Assembly: GCF_021134715.1 (NCBI RefSeq)
Contig: NC_060027.1
Location: forward strand, 6,076,001-6,140,000
DNA: 64,000 nucleotides
Source of the DNA: Daphnia pulex
Taxonomy: Eukaryota; Arthropoda; Branchiopoda; Diplostraca; Daphniidae
Direction of reading: 5' to 3'
Below, in pieces: positions 1 through 10,800 of the stretch. The position numbers and the translations under genes were made by a program. The notes beneath the pieces are model-generated. The model did not search any database. It saw only the letters and a program-made list of their open reading frames with translations, and was not told where the DNA came from. How positions within the stretch are numbered: the first letter of the stretch is position 1; each line of letters opens with the position of its first letter.

Positions 1-94
1 AAATATTTAAGTTCGCCCAGTCAATAATCGCTGTCTGAGTGAATAAAGCTGGAAGGCGTATCCCTACCAGTGTAACGTATCTTTTGTTTTTTCG

Positions 95-345
95 TTATCT
101 GATAAGATAGCACCTGTTTTGCTACCGCTTAGATAAGATAAAGATAAGCCCCCCCCCCCAAAAAAAAATAAAGATAATATAAATTTCAGATAAGATAAAG
201 ATATGTTTGCACTTTATCTTTATCTGTTTTTTTTTAAGATAAGATAAAGATAAGATAAGATAATCCTTTTAATTTATTTTTGCAATTGAATCAATACATT
301 TTTTAATGAATGCATTTCATTCATTCATTCAATTAATTCATTTCT
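95..345. repeat. GATAA-rich low-complexity tract and CATT microsatellite
   Basis: Irregular repeats of AGATAAGATAA run from about 95 to 265, interrupted by C and A homopolymers near 150-167. They are followed by a short CATT repeat at about 307-330. No coding potential is seen. Confidence 0.8.
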
Positions 346-1225
346 TTTAATGAACATTACCATTTGGAAAAGATCAGCTTTTGTTCTACTGCGTTTAGCG
401 TGAAGAATGTCTGTGGCTGTAAAAACACACTTGACACTTCCGCTTGAGGCAGACACAGAAAAAATATCTCTAGCTATCGCCGCTTAAATAAAAAATCGAC
501 GAGAGTTGTTTTTCCAGTACTGTAACGGTCGTCAAGGTTTCGTTGGTCCATCTGGCTTCAGTGGGTCCACCAACTTTCTCAATGAACTAAGAGGCTCATT
601 TATAAATGTTTCAAATTCCTCAATAACAGCAGCAGAGATGCCCCCAGACGGATTTTGACTCAGCTCATCAGTTAACCTGCTGTACAGTCGGCTTGAGTCG
701 TTGTTGGCTTCAGCGGGCGGTTCAAACGGCCCAGTCTGACTCACCAAATTTTGAGATCCATTTTTTCTTAAAAATAGGGTCTAGCATTGTTTCTATTTAG
801 AAAAAAAAATTATTATTGCAAGAAATCATGAATTCAAGAATAGCAATTTCTTTCAGCAAGGCTAGTTCGTGAGAAGACAGCTCACCCCACTTTTTAGTAG
901 CATTAAGTTTAGATTGCAGTTTACGGTCCTTGTCAATTGCTTTGAACAAAGCTGAAATCATTCTTAACTGATAATGATACCTTGTTGCGTTTTTAGCTAA
1001 TAAATGAAAGCCAACCGATTTGTACACTGTTTCAGTGTCCAAAACACTTTTACGCACAAAATTTACAATCTTACTAGCGTGTTCCACTGCGGCAAGGGCT
1101 GACTGTGACACTAAACCTGACATAGCTTTCATTGCATCACCAACAACAAGTTGAAGGGTGTGTACTATACAGGTTGCCCTGTAGGTCCCGGGTAGCATTT
1201 CTATCTCTTCCCAATGCTGTGCCAA
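346..1225 (-). pseudogene. hAT-family transposase relic, C-terminal half
   Basis: Decayed transposase of the hAT superfamily, which moves DNA by cut and paste. The block 797-1225 reads in one frame on the minus strand and contains a Cys-x-x-His-Thr-Leu-Gln-Leu motif (CIVHTLQLVV), as in hAT proteins where CxxHxLxL precedes the alpha-helical insertion domain. ORF 532-747 probably continues it. At about 346-520 a further minus-strand stretch reads as the hAT C-terminal dimerisation domain: it starts with YW and continues with ARDIFSVSASSGSVK and VFTATDILHAKRSR, but with a stop after the first few residues. The stops and frame changes mean it is not functional. The matching upstream part of the protein lies at 6995-7400 on the same strand, so the two blocks look like one gene split by an insertion. 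Confidence 0.75.
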
Positions 1226-1975
1226 TGTCGTTTAGCCAACATGCGATATTGGATTGCCAGTTCCAGTCCGATATTGTATCGATGTTTTTTTTTTGTACGC
1301 GGGTCGCGTCCCAGCCAACCTGGAAAGTCAGATGAGGAAGTCGTTGGAAATATTGTATTGGAACAATATTGGAATAACAGGTCGTGTCCCAATGTTGTCT
1401 TTGTACGCGGGCCGCTTTCGAGCCAACTTGGAAACGGAGATTAGGTAATTTGTTGGAAATATTTTATTGGAACAATATTGGAATTACAGGTAGCACAACG
1501 ATACTGTTCACAACATCACGATCTGTTCACAACTGTGCACAACAAATGTTTTCCGATATTGGGAATCCGATATTCGGCAATTTGTTGCCGGCTCGGCTCA
1601 AAAATGGGCTTTCTTACTTGTGCTCATGCACGGAAACCGGTATCATTCCCAAAAAGGCTTTCCGATCGCAGCCCAGGCTTATTTTTTTAGACTCACTCCA
1701 ACATTGTTATACAAAGCTTACCCCAAAGTGCATTTGTTACTTGGGACCATGTACAGAAAACGATATTGTCCCAAAATATTTTGTGATCGTGGCCCAGGCT
1801 TATATTTTATTATCACACCGATATTGTTAATCCCATATTTTCCCAATATCTTATTGCCCAAACCGAGGCTAAAACCGGCGAGCCAATGTCGAATTTTCGT
1901 TACATTGTGTACACTACTGAATGTGGTCCCAACATTTATTGACATTTTTCAAGAAGCATTACAAAATTGAAAATA
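1226..1975. repeat. Imperfect tandem repeats with ATATTGG motifs
   Basis: Two ~125-bp imperfect repeats (about 1300-1490) share GGAAATATT..TATTGGAACAATATTGG. After them come longer units (about 1555-1870) sharing 'cagcccaggctta/tggcccaggctta' and 'aaccg/aaaacgatat' segments. Short open frames here are incidental. The array resembles the one at 6460-6790 in its repeated ATATTGGGA-type motif, so both may be subterminal repeats of one inserted element. Confidence 0.6.
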
Positions 1976-1980
1976 AATAT

Positions 1981-3463
1981 TCAAGCATTTGCAGCATTGT
2001 CATCAGAAGAAGGAGAACCGTAGGAAGAAGAGCTGTCATCTTGAGATTTCTTCTTTCCCCGCGACTGAATTTTCGGGCTGTGCCTTTTTATAGTCTTCAA
2101 ATGCAATTTTTTTTTAATACAGCGTCCTCTTGGCGCCTTTCACAACCACCGTTTTCATCTGCCGTACGGGTGAACAAATTTCCAACATCCCTTAAAATTT
2201 CTGACGTAGTAATCTTTTCGAAACGGGGCCTCCGCCGGACAGCGTCTGACAATAAAGTAAAACGTTAATAGAAAACAAAAAGCTTACGTCTCATTATTAT
2301 ATCTCACCTTGAACCACTTTGAAGATATTCGTGGATTTGAACACCATCTTTCTCTCTTTGGGGATTTGCGCAGTAAATTGAAGGCGCAGTTCTCTCGACA
2401 TCGCATTCCTCAACATCAACGCAATAGTGTCGTACTGTACAGCTTGGTTCCTCTCATAAGCGACATAGACAAAACCTGTACATATGTTGATAGAAGTTAA
2501 TTAAAAATCAAAGGAACTTAAGAAAACTTTTCGTTACTAATTGCTTTCTCGCAACGGCATCGTTTCTTAGTTGCTCTTCGTTTTCTTTAAAGTCTTTGAC
2601 AGTTTGAAGACTTATTGATGCTCCACCTTCTGAGACAAGCGCATTAATCTCACCTTCAAGGGCACTTTATCTCATATGAAAATTTTCTTGATTCCTCAAT
2701 ATTGTTTTTACGTCCTGGCCCACAGTCATAAGATTTTCAAAACTGAGAACATTTCCATCGTTTTCTAATGAAAAACGAAAAGAAAAAATCATTAAATAAA
2801 CATGTAAATAACGGTATAATAACAAGTAGAATTTGCTCACCGACAGCAACGATGACATCAATATAGTTAGACGGAGTTTGTGGCATATCCACTGATACCA
2901 ATTGGCCGTTGTTCTGAAGCCAGACCGACGGTGCGGCAGCATTGTCATTGTTTTTGTTACTGTCTAGTTTTACTGTTCCTGGGTCTGAGGCCTTGACATA
3001 CCCATTAACCGACTGGGAAGTTTGGCCGGCAGTCAGTGATGAAGAATCAGTAGCCTTTGTTTCAGAGTGTGTTCTCTTTGGTGCCGTACGTACCACAACT
3101 GGTTGTTTGCTGGGTTGCAAAATTCGCTCAGTGGCATTTGGAATTGTAGATGTTGATGCCTTTGGAGAAAGGGGAGCTTCTTCAACATCCAAAACTTCTT
3201 TATTTCGAGATGATCTTCTCCTCCGGGTCACTATTGTAACATCTGGACTGATTAACTCCCTTCCATCCTCCTATTCTTCACTCAAATCATCCAACAAGCC
3301 TAAAAGATAAAAAGAGATTATTAACTGGTAATAGGAAATTTTAATTGGAAGTACCTTTGGGTATTGCAGGAGGGTTCATGTGTTGAAGAATGGGAGGGTG
3401 ATCATCTTTATCCTTTTGTTGCGATTCCGAAGATGAACCGGCAATCCCCAACCGTCTGACCAT
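1981..3463 (-). pseudogene. DUF4806-like multi-exon gene with two in-frame stops
   Basis: Five exons can be read on the minus strand: 3355-3463 (ATG at 3463), 2841-3299, about 2551-2764, 2308-2475 and 1981-2245. Most have clean GT/AG borders. The N-terminal half is Ser/Pro/Lys-rich. The third exon is helical (begins ENDGNVLSFENLM). The fourth (VAYERNQAVQYDTIALMLR) and fifth (ITTSEILRDVGNLF) look like the C-terminal DUF4806 region found in many arthropod proteins. That assignment rests on pattern, not a search. Stops interrupt the frame at 3271-3273 (TAG) and 2667-2669 (TAA), and the A9 run near 2108 shifts the last exon into a Lys/Ser-rich tail. It may be an accessory gene of the element lying between the hAT halves, now dead. 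Confidence 0.5.
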
Positions 3464-3969
3464 CTTGTGTTACCTTTTATTACGGTTTTTTGCTACAGAC
3501 CTTTTTTTCATTTTCCACAATATTAACGACAGGTTAGTGATCACTCATGATGTTGCAAGCCTGCAACACAAGAGAAATATTACAACGCAATCAAATGTAA
3601 CTTAGAATGCCAACATTATATTTTTTAAATGGCAAACCATTAAAACAAATGAACCATGAAAAGAATATTGATTTTCTTACCCGATATTATAAAATGTTGT
3701 TGAAATTCGTCACACGTCACACGAGGAAAAAGCAGGCGTTATGTCGCACAGTATGTTCGCCAAACGTCGATATAATTACCAAATTATTTTTTAATGAAGT
3801 GTCCATTGAAAAAAATGAAAAAAAAGGTTAGACAACGCAGGTATAGGCCTTGTAAACAATTAAACGTCGTCTGCCTATATTTTGAATTGAATAAAATTTT
3901 TGTGGGTGCTTGAAAGGAATATCCGAAAACATATTTATATCTTTGAAAGAGCATGAACAATTGGTGACC
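3464..3969. other. AT-rich spacer, nothing recognised
   Basis: This is AT-rich sequence with short open frames only. If the gene at 1981-3463 was ever active its promoter would lie here. No motif distinctive enough to call was seen. Confidence 0.5.
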
Positions 3970-4340
3970 ATGAAGTTGAAATGTAAGTCAGGCAAAATCT
4001 CTTTGAATTTTCTGATATTTACTTTTTTTATGTCTTTGCTGATGATGGGAGTAAGTGGCACACTATATGTACAATTATCCGTGCTGTCTCTCAAGCAAGC
4101 GAAGGTTTCTGAAATCAGCTAGAGTCAGAATTACTAATGCAGGTAAAAGAAATGGAAAAAATAAGACACGTATTGAGTAGTTCTCTTTATGGCATCATCA
4201 AGGAAAGAAGCATTGAAGATGGTGAAATAAATTATCGAGGGAAAAGAAGTGCCTCAAGGGGAAGCTCTAATAACCAAATAAGAGAAGCAATCCATCAAGA
4301 CAAAGAAGGACCAAAACTCATCAATAGACAAATCGGTAGG
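3970..4340 (+). pseudogene. N-terminal fragment of a type II membrane protein
   Basis: From ATG at 3970 the frame encodes a short basic N-terminus, one hydrophobic segment (about residues 15-36, including FLIFTFFMSLLMMG), then LKQAKVSEIS. A stop plus one frame change near 4119-4133 break it. The next frame continues in the same style (ELLMQVKEMEKIRHVLSS, predicted helix) and reaches RGKR at about 4228, a furin-type basic site, before a Ser/Asn-rich stretch. This is the usual start of type II membrane collagens or TNF/EDA-like ligands: short cytoplasmic tail, signal anchor, coiled coil, furin site. No collagen or TNF domain follows, so only the architecture can be stated. An intron could replace the frameshift, but no good splice pair was seen. 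Confidence 0.3.
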
Positions 4341-4364
4341 TGTTGTAGCCTAAGATACTTGTAA

Positions 4365-5780
4365 TGCTACACATTCAGCATCAATTATATACACAATTAA
4401 CCAATTTGTTCTGCGAATGCTATAGCTAGGTATATGGCGCTATCATTATTTTTAGTGAACGTCTGTCGGAAAGAAAGTATTAATTTGTTTATATTACTTC
4501 CCATATAGTTACTGCCGTCCATTTTAAGAGAAACTTAGAATTTGCTAGCAAATAAGATCATCCAACGCTTGCAACCACATTATTTGTCACCAGGAATTCG
4601 CTCGTCGTAGAAAGGATAAAACTTGAAGATCACAATTCTAGTTGACTGATACCAAGTACTGGGCATAGATATTGATTTCATTATAGAGTTTAAGCGTTAT
4701 AACCTCTTCTTCAAATCGTTTGACCAGGATAAAGTAATATTACCAAAGCTATTATTTTATTATCACGTAGTACGTAGATGTGATAAATGCTATCCCATTT
4801 GTGTCATTTGATAATCGAAGAAAACAATAAATACAATTAACTCCAACTTTCAATCATTGATCGAAACTGTGACAACTGAACGTCGTCAGGTGTAAGTGTG
4901 TATTGTTCTTGGACTTTAACGTAGTATTTTTTTTCTCCCCCTCATGTATCGCTCATTTAACGCATAGAAAATAAAGCACTGCACTGAATCGGTGAAGTCT
5001 TCGGTGGAAAGATAGCCCTTCAGAAAAAATACCAAAGAGGTGAAGCTTCTGCAGGCCTAATTAAAGGGAAAAGTTAAATTAGCATATATACTTATCTTCC
5101 TATAACAAATTTAAGAAAACATATTCGTACCTATACATTATGATGTTTTATTGCGACGATGATGCAACCTTTCTCGTATGGCATAACCCAAAATTTCTAA
5201 GAAAGCTGCAATTTGCTGGTTTCCCATATGTTTGCAGAACGCGCAAGGCCGGTTGATTTGTAAATCTTGATGGAATTTAATAACATAAGCTTCTTGTAAA
5301 AACTCCTGAGATCAAGGAAAATTCTGCCAGTGATGTGCGTTTTGGTAATTCACATCAACTTAATTACCAAGCCGTTGTTGCATAAATAAAAAGAATAAGA
5401 TATTGTTTTTGATCTCACCCCTTTAAGACGCAGTGTTGAATAGTCTTCAGTGTTGAAAACCGAGGATTAAACGTCTTTGCGGAATGTTAAAATGTAATCC
5501 AGAAATTCTTTTAACAATTTGAGCCAAAGGTTTTTTTGGAGACCTGATTAACTTCTTTAATTTTCCGAGGTGGTTCTCGAATGGGAAAGCAGAAAATGAA
5601 ACCGGCAACGACGAGCAAGAAAATGAAAACGGGAATACCGTCAATATTGATATGAATAACAATGACTTTGTTTCCTGGGTCTTTCATTCCCTTTTTCATT
5701 TTTCTTAATATTTCAGCAGTCAGAGAAAAATGGTGAAAATACTTGTTACTGACTTTTACTTTTGTTGTTTTCAGAATTGT
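4365..5780. other. Non-coding stretch, nothing recognised
   Basis: AT-rich DNA without a recognisable gene. Short minus-strand frames around 5447-5699 show no family features. Confidence 0.45.
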
Positions 5781-6180
5781 TCATGGATCGGTTGGGATGT
5801 CGTGGCCCAAATATTTAACGAATTTTGCAACGCCACCAAGAACACTGAGTGACAGACCCTTCTGTGAATATAGCAGAGCCAGTCGTTGTAATATTCCCTC
5901 TTTAGTAAGTGCTGGGACATGACTGCTATCATTTACGATTTCACCAGTTTCAAGAACTAGGTGAACTTGATCTTCAACTCTCTCCCTACTCACGGCATCT
6001 GTCGTTACATCGTTCAAATCGTCGTTATTAGCTACGTGTTCCTCAGTGGAATCGACTATGAGACCGGTGGAAGATTCTTCTTTGAAACCGTAGTAGGTGC
6101 TGGTATGTGGAGAAGTGTCTTCAGTCGGCTCGACAGCAGAATTCACGTCTACGGGTCTAAAGTAGTAGTAGGCTGAACAT
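5781..6180 (-). pseudogene. Possible transposase N-terminal fragment
   Basis: A minus-strand open frame ends at 5781. It begins after a possible acceptor near 6175 and has an acidic, Thr/Ser-rich first part. It finishes with a helical segment (KEGILQRLALLYSQKGLSLS, then VLGGVAKFVKYLG and a DIPTDP end). That ending resembles the start of eukaryotic transposases in which a short helical domain, roughly 'LaxwxxkhxixxsalxxLLxiLxxxG..LP', precedes the catalytic part. The comparison is from memory of the pattern and is weak. No catalytic domain follows. It is on the same strand as the DUF4806-like relic, so both may belong to one element. Confidence 0.3.
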
Positions 6181-6459
6181 ATCGTAATGAAATTAAAATT
6201 ACTATAGGTTTGCACGAAAAAGAATTTGTCAAATACTAGTATTCAAAGCGCCAACATTTCTACGAACTGACAATTGTCTTGTTACATTAGCCATGACGTT
6301 CATCACTGTTTTATTAACGGTATATCTCCTTGCTGATGGACGGTTTGAACATTTTAAACAAGACTAAACAACGCAAAAGATGAAAGACTTCAACGGTGCA
6401 CCTGTCAGAAATGAACAACCAACACGAGGCATATAGGCTGCTTAACTGTATTTTGATGG

Positions 6460-6790
6460 AACAACAATATTGGGGCATGATACAGCACAGCCCGGTTTCC
6501 GAGATAGAGATTTTCATAAAAATATAAGAAAACTGGGTTGAAACCAATGTTGGGACGTCATCCAGTTGAGCACGGTTTCCAAGATTCAGATTTTCATAAA
6601 CATATAAGAAAACCGGGTTGAAACCAATATTGGGACAAGATACAGCTCAGCACGGTTTCCAAGATTCAGATTTTCTTAAAAATATAAGAAAACCGGGTCG
6701 AAACCAATATTGGGACGTCATCCAGTTGAGCACGGTTTCCAAGTTCAATATTTTATGGGAAACCAGGCTGAATCCAATGTCGGGACATAC
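6460..6790. repeat. Tandem array, about 80-bp unit, four copies
   Basis: Four consecutive units begin near 6468, 6549, 6630 and 6709. Each starts with TTGGGAC(or TTGGGGC), contains CACGGTTTCCAAGATTCAGA or a close variant, and most end with AAACCGGGTTGAAACCAAT. Units 1 and 3 share 'gatacagc(a/t)cag'; units 2 and 4 share 'cgtcatccagttgag', so the array may have grown as a two-unit block. Incidental open frames at 6618-7069 come from this repetition. Confidence 0.8.
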
Positions 6791-6994
6791 TCGTCCTTTA
6801 AACACACGGACTCCAATTTTTTAAAAGGGCGGAAAAAACGGATTCATCCCAATATTTCACCGACTACGTTTTACCCCAAAATTCCATTGTTGCTAAGACG
6901 ATGTCAGAGCAATCAAATACCAATATCTTTTAATCAATACTCTGACCCCCGTGACCAAACCAAGTTTGGCTCAATGAACCTCCGAGATCTTATG

Positions 6995-7400
6995 CTATCG
7001 TGGGGTACCACTAAGACAGTATTCAACGACTTCTCGAAAAGATGCAGATGGAGAAGGGAGAAGATGTAAATCTATTCCCTGTTCTATTTCTTCAAGTTCC
7101 TCTTGATTGTCTAAGTCTGGAACTGCAAATTCTTTCAATTCGGCTGCCAAGTAATCCATACTATCCATCAAAGATCCATTTTTCAAGTTCTATGAAAACC
7201 TCCTCACTATCGGGTTTCTCAGCGGCTTCCGTTTGTGATGGCAATTGATTTTCTGATTGCAAAGGTGTAGTGTGAATAAACTCATCTTGCATTGATTCGT
7301 TTGCAATTTCACCAGATTCCCAACCTGAAATTTGGTCAAAACCAGCAGCCACCATGTTTGAACCACCATCTGTCATAATTCGAGAGACCTAAAAACAAAT
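6995..7400 (-). pseudogene. hAT-family transposase relic, N-terminal/catalytic part
   Basis: A minus-strand exon begins after an AG at about 7390 and reads VSRIMTDGGSNMVAAGFD. TDGGSNMVAA matches the conserved hAT block containing the second catalytic Asp (usually TDNGSNMVKA). It is followed by an acidic linker, also usual in hAT proteins, with a frame change near 7161-7186, and then LDNQEELEEIEQG. The expected continuation (CxxHTLQL) lies 5.8 kb away at 797-1225 on the same strand, so this looks like one gene split by inserted DNA. Upstream exons (BED finger, first catalytic Asp) were not recognised. Confidence 0.65.
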
Positions 7401-8769
7401 AGAGATTAAAGGACAAAAAAACATTGTTATAGTTGAATTTGATATCAGTATCAATTGGATCATAAATCTTTTTGGTACTCTGCTTTAGTAATTATCTCAC
7501 TTAGGTTTCCAATTGCTGGGTACGCCCCCTAGACAACTCTTGAACACCAGCAAGTTCCTTTGAAGTACTGAGACCGTAACGAGTCTGTTCAAGAGAACAC
7601 AGAGAGAAGTAAAATGGCGAGTAATGTGGACACTTAACTAGAATAAGTAACCCAACATTTTTATTTAGACCATCTCTACTGAAATCTCATCTTAGGTCGT
7701 GTCTACTCCAAAGAAGAACTAAGTCCATCTAAACGAAAAGCTAAGAGCTTTTAAAATCTCATCTTTGGTCGTGTCTACTCGCTCCAAAGAAGAACTAATT
7801 CCATCTAAACGGAAAGCTAAAAGCTTTAAAATTTTGGCCAAAATGTTAGAAATTGCACCATTTTTACAAACCCTAACACTTAACAGCACGAACAGTAGCA
7901 AATAAATTCCTTTTCATTCACTCCTGTCCATTTGTGTCGTCACATAGTAGGCATGAGCTATTTTCTTTATTGATTCCACTCACTCCCCCCCCCCCACCTA
8001 ACTTGTGTGACGCTCAATCCTTCCGGAATCCGGAATCATTCCGCCCCCAAAAGATTAAAAAAATTAAACAAACTAATCGTCCCCCCCCCTTTTTCTTTTA
8101 GCTGCTCCGCACCATAAACACACACAAACCCAATAGGAAAAGAGAGAGATGGTTGGGCGGGAAGGAAGGATCGAAAGATTTTTGTTCCTGAGGGCAGTGT
8201 TTTTATCTCACGCCATTTTGCTATTGATTCAATTATCTTTCATTTTGAAATGATTGTTGGCGTACTGGACTTGGTCTCTACAACTTCTCAGTTTCCATCC
8301 GCACAATAATGCCGAGAAATCTTGACTTCTTGTCCATTTACTTAAAGCAAAAAGAATCCTGACGGCTGTTGTTGTTTCGATTATTGGAAAATGTGTTTGC
8401 AGAATTCGAAATATCGATTTAAGCAGATGCAGGTAGTAAGCCGTTTCTGTGACGGATAAAGTGGAAAGGTAATGTTTAAAAAAACCAGTTGGTTTATGGA
8501 AAATACTTATTAAAAGATATTTTTAACTTTAAATAGTCAGCCAAAAGAGAAAATTAAAAGGTGACATAATCTCTTTAAAAATGGCCAGTTAGCCGTTGTA
8601 AATTTTCCATTAAATGATAACCACCTAAAACATATCCTTGGTTCTATACCTATACATATACTTCTCTTATCTTCTATACCTAACCTGTTTTCCAAACAAA
8701 TCTGGTAGAAAACTTGGGTTGTCTTCTCTTTAATTCTGACAGGGGAGGGATTTTTAAAAATCAGAACAA

Positions 8770-8800
<31 letters not shown>

Positions 8801-9210
8801 CAAGAGAAGAACTCTGGAGAAATTGTCGCAAGAAAAAATTAACAATTAGAACGATGAAGATTTGGAAGGAAGCGAACAAAAACACATTTCTTTGTAATTG
8901 TATCATCCCATTGAATCGACTAGCAAACGAACTAAAACATTGTTTCTCAATATGATGACCCACATACTGGTTCATCAAATACTCTCTCGGAGAAAATGTA
9001 ATTCATAGTTATTCATTTTCGATTGATTTATGATTTTCAACAGCATTTTTTTTTTGTTTAATGTAAAAGTATCTACTGGGTAATAATGTTAAAGAAAAAG
9101 GAAAAAACCGCAATAGATAGAACAATAGATTGTTATTGAAGATTCAAGAAAATTCTCTAAACATAATGCCAAGTCAAAAAAGGACTTGAAGGACCTTGTG
9201 ACTAAAGTAT
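7401..9210. other. Non-coding region with homopolymers
   Basis: Contains a ~66-bp imperfect duplication (about 7688-7825, 'tcatcttTGGTCGTGTCTACT' and 'AAAGAAGAACTAA'), poly-C runs near 7985 and 8083, and an A run of about 24 at 8776. No gene was recognised. Confidence 0.6.
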
Positions 9211-9225
9211 AATTTAAATGATTGG

Positions 9226-9372
9226 CGGAGATATAGGACCGGTCGAAATAGGCCCCGACGAAATAGGCCCGGCAAATAGGACCGGACGAAATAGGACCCT
9301 ACGAAATAGGCCCACTTTTAAAATATTTTTAAAGCGGTCCTATTTCTCCGTCAAAGTGGGCCTATTTCTCCC
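9226..9372. repeat. GAAATAGGNCC motif array, left end of the inverted repeat
   Basis: At least seven copies of (G/C)AAATAGG(A/C)CC or its complement occur within about 140 bp: forward copies first, then after AAATATTTTTAAAG the complementary GGTCCTATTTCTCCG and GGGCCTATTTCTCCC. The block therefore forms its own small hairpin. The mirror array is at 15298-15444 and a decayed copy lies at 17107-17165. Repeated subterminal motifs of this kind are typical transposase-binding arrays. Confidence 0.75.
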
Positions 9373-9713
9373 AATTATTTCTAAGTTCCATAAGGTACTC
9401 TGAAATATTAAAAAAATAAATTCGAGCTACTCTACATGAGCGAGAAGGCGGAATAATCTACGAGAGATCCGCCACCGTATATATTCATTGCCGTAGCTCA
9501 AACCACGATGATTGATTTCACACATTGCCGTTTCGTTTTTCACATGTTAGGCAGCTGATTCCCGTCTTTATTTTTTGATGAACGTATTCCCCTTTATCTT
9601 AACTGTAAAATTCATTTTTTACAAACGTCGTTTTCACTTATTAACTATCGCTAATTTAAAAAAATGAACAAATTTCCGTCTTTTCTTCGCCATTTATTTG
9701 TTCCGTAGCTCGA

Positions 9714-9790
9714 TCCCCCCTTCAGCGGCTCAGCCTTGAACGCGTCTCTCCCCTTTCAGCGGCTCAGCCTTGAACGCGTCTCCCCCCTCT
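9714..9790. repeat. Two-copy 36-bp tandem repeat in the left arm
   Basis: TTCAGCGGCTCAGCCTTGAA plus CGCGTCTC occurs twice back to back. The mirror copy is at about 14880-14956. Confidence 0.75.
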
Positions 9791-10084
9791 ACCTATGCCA
9801 GTACTCAGGTGAAGTAGGAAATGAACATGTTTGATGAAATAAATCTTACGGATTGATTTCAAACATATCCATAACAATTTCATGTTTTTTTTTTAAGCAA
9901 CAAACGCATATCACTTTTAAGTTTCTTGTTTTATGGGGCTGACGCGAGGTGCTGCTCAAGCCGGCCAGAAGGGTGGTCGAGCGGGGGAGGCTGCACGCAC
10001 TCATGGGAGAGGGGTGAGTGAAGGGGGGTTTACCTGGGCCATACCATACACGCCCATGTTTTCCCTTCTCCGTATATGCTAAAG

Positions 10085-10165
10085 GATGGACTAGTAGTTA
10101 GCAACTCGGGCTATGAATCTCAAGCGCCGGTGTTCAAATCTCGGCCATGTCGATAAAGATTTTTA
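10085..10165 (+). repeat. tRNA-like segment (SINE-like), left arm
   Basis: A box-A-like stretch (TAGTTAGCAACTCGGGC) is followed about 20 bp later by a box-B-like stretch (GGTGTTCAAATCTC). The latter is flanked by GCCGG/TCGGC, which can pair as a T-arm stem. The spacing fits a tRNA-derived promoter, but the T loop is too long for a normal tRNA. This is a decayed tRNA or SINE head, not a working tRNA gene. The mirror copy is at 14505-14585. Confidence 0.4.
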
Positions 10166-10800
10166 TTTACAAAATATTTTAGAAAATTAATAGCTCAACA
10201 GCATAAAGCGGTGTGGAACTATCCTGGCGAAATTGATGGTTTTTTCTTTTTTTAATTGATTTAATATACAGCACGAAAAGGAAATTTCTATTATAGTTGA
10301 ATACCAAATGTGGTTTTGAAGATTTCCATCTATCGGTGATAGTAGCGTCACTAGCGTGGTTCAATAGCGTCATGAAGATGGCGTCATCTGCTCATCGTCA
10401 ACTTCAGCGTTTAATTTACAAATAAGAAATAGAAATCTTATAAAAAAATTAAAATAGCTTCAAGATGTGTACATTTTATTTTTAATCATTTTAAAATTTG
10501 AATTGCAATTTTCGTTACATTTGATCTGTAAGAATTCGATTCTGAATCATTCTCATTTCAAATCGATTCACACACATAGCAGACGCTAACACATCAAGCG
10601 TCATCAATAGCGTGGTCTATGGTGCAATGCTATCACTGGAGTAAGGCGTTTATCTTCTATTCGGGTATGTTAGAGAACTCTTATCATGTTATTTTCAATC
10701 TTTAGTTTCTAATATTGTAATTATCAACTTGTGTGGATAGGTAGCGTCATGATTGGCCTACCCTGATGGCGTCATGATCGCTGCTGATTGCCTTTCAAAT

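Noticed and set aside
6460..6790. CRISPR-like array
   Set aside because: Units are contiguous ~80-bp tandem repeats without unique spacers, in a eukaryotic genome.
9218..9403. Open frame of 61 codons with GDIGPVEIGPDEIGP-like repeats, mirrored at 15267-15452
   Set aside because: The peptide is produced by the GAAATAGGNCC DNA repeat and its inverted copy. It is a transposon end, not a gene.
10090..10160. Functional tRNA gene
   Set aside because: Box-B loop length and the lack of a clear acceptor stem rule out a normal tRNA. Kept only as a tRNA-like repeat.
10179..10373. 64-codon frames identical in both arms (10179-10373 and 14297-14491)
   Set aside because: Their identity simply reflects the palindrome. 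No motif or splice context supports coding.
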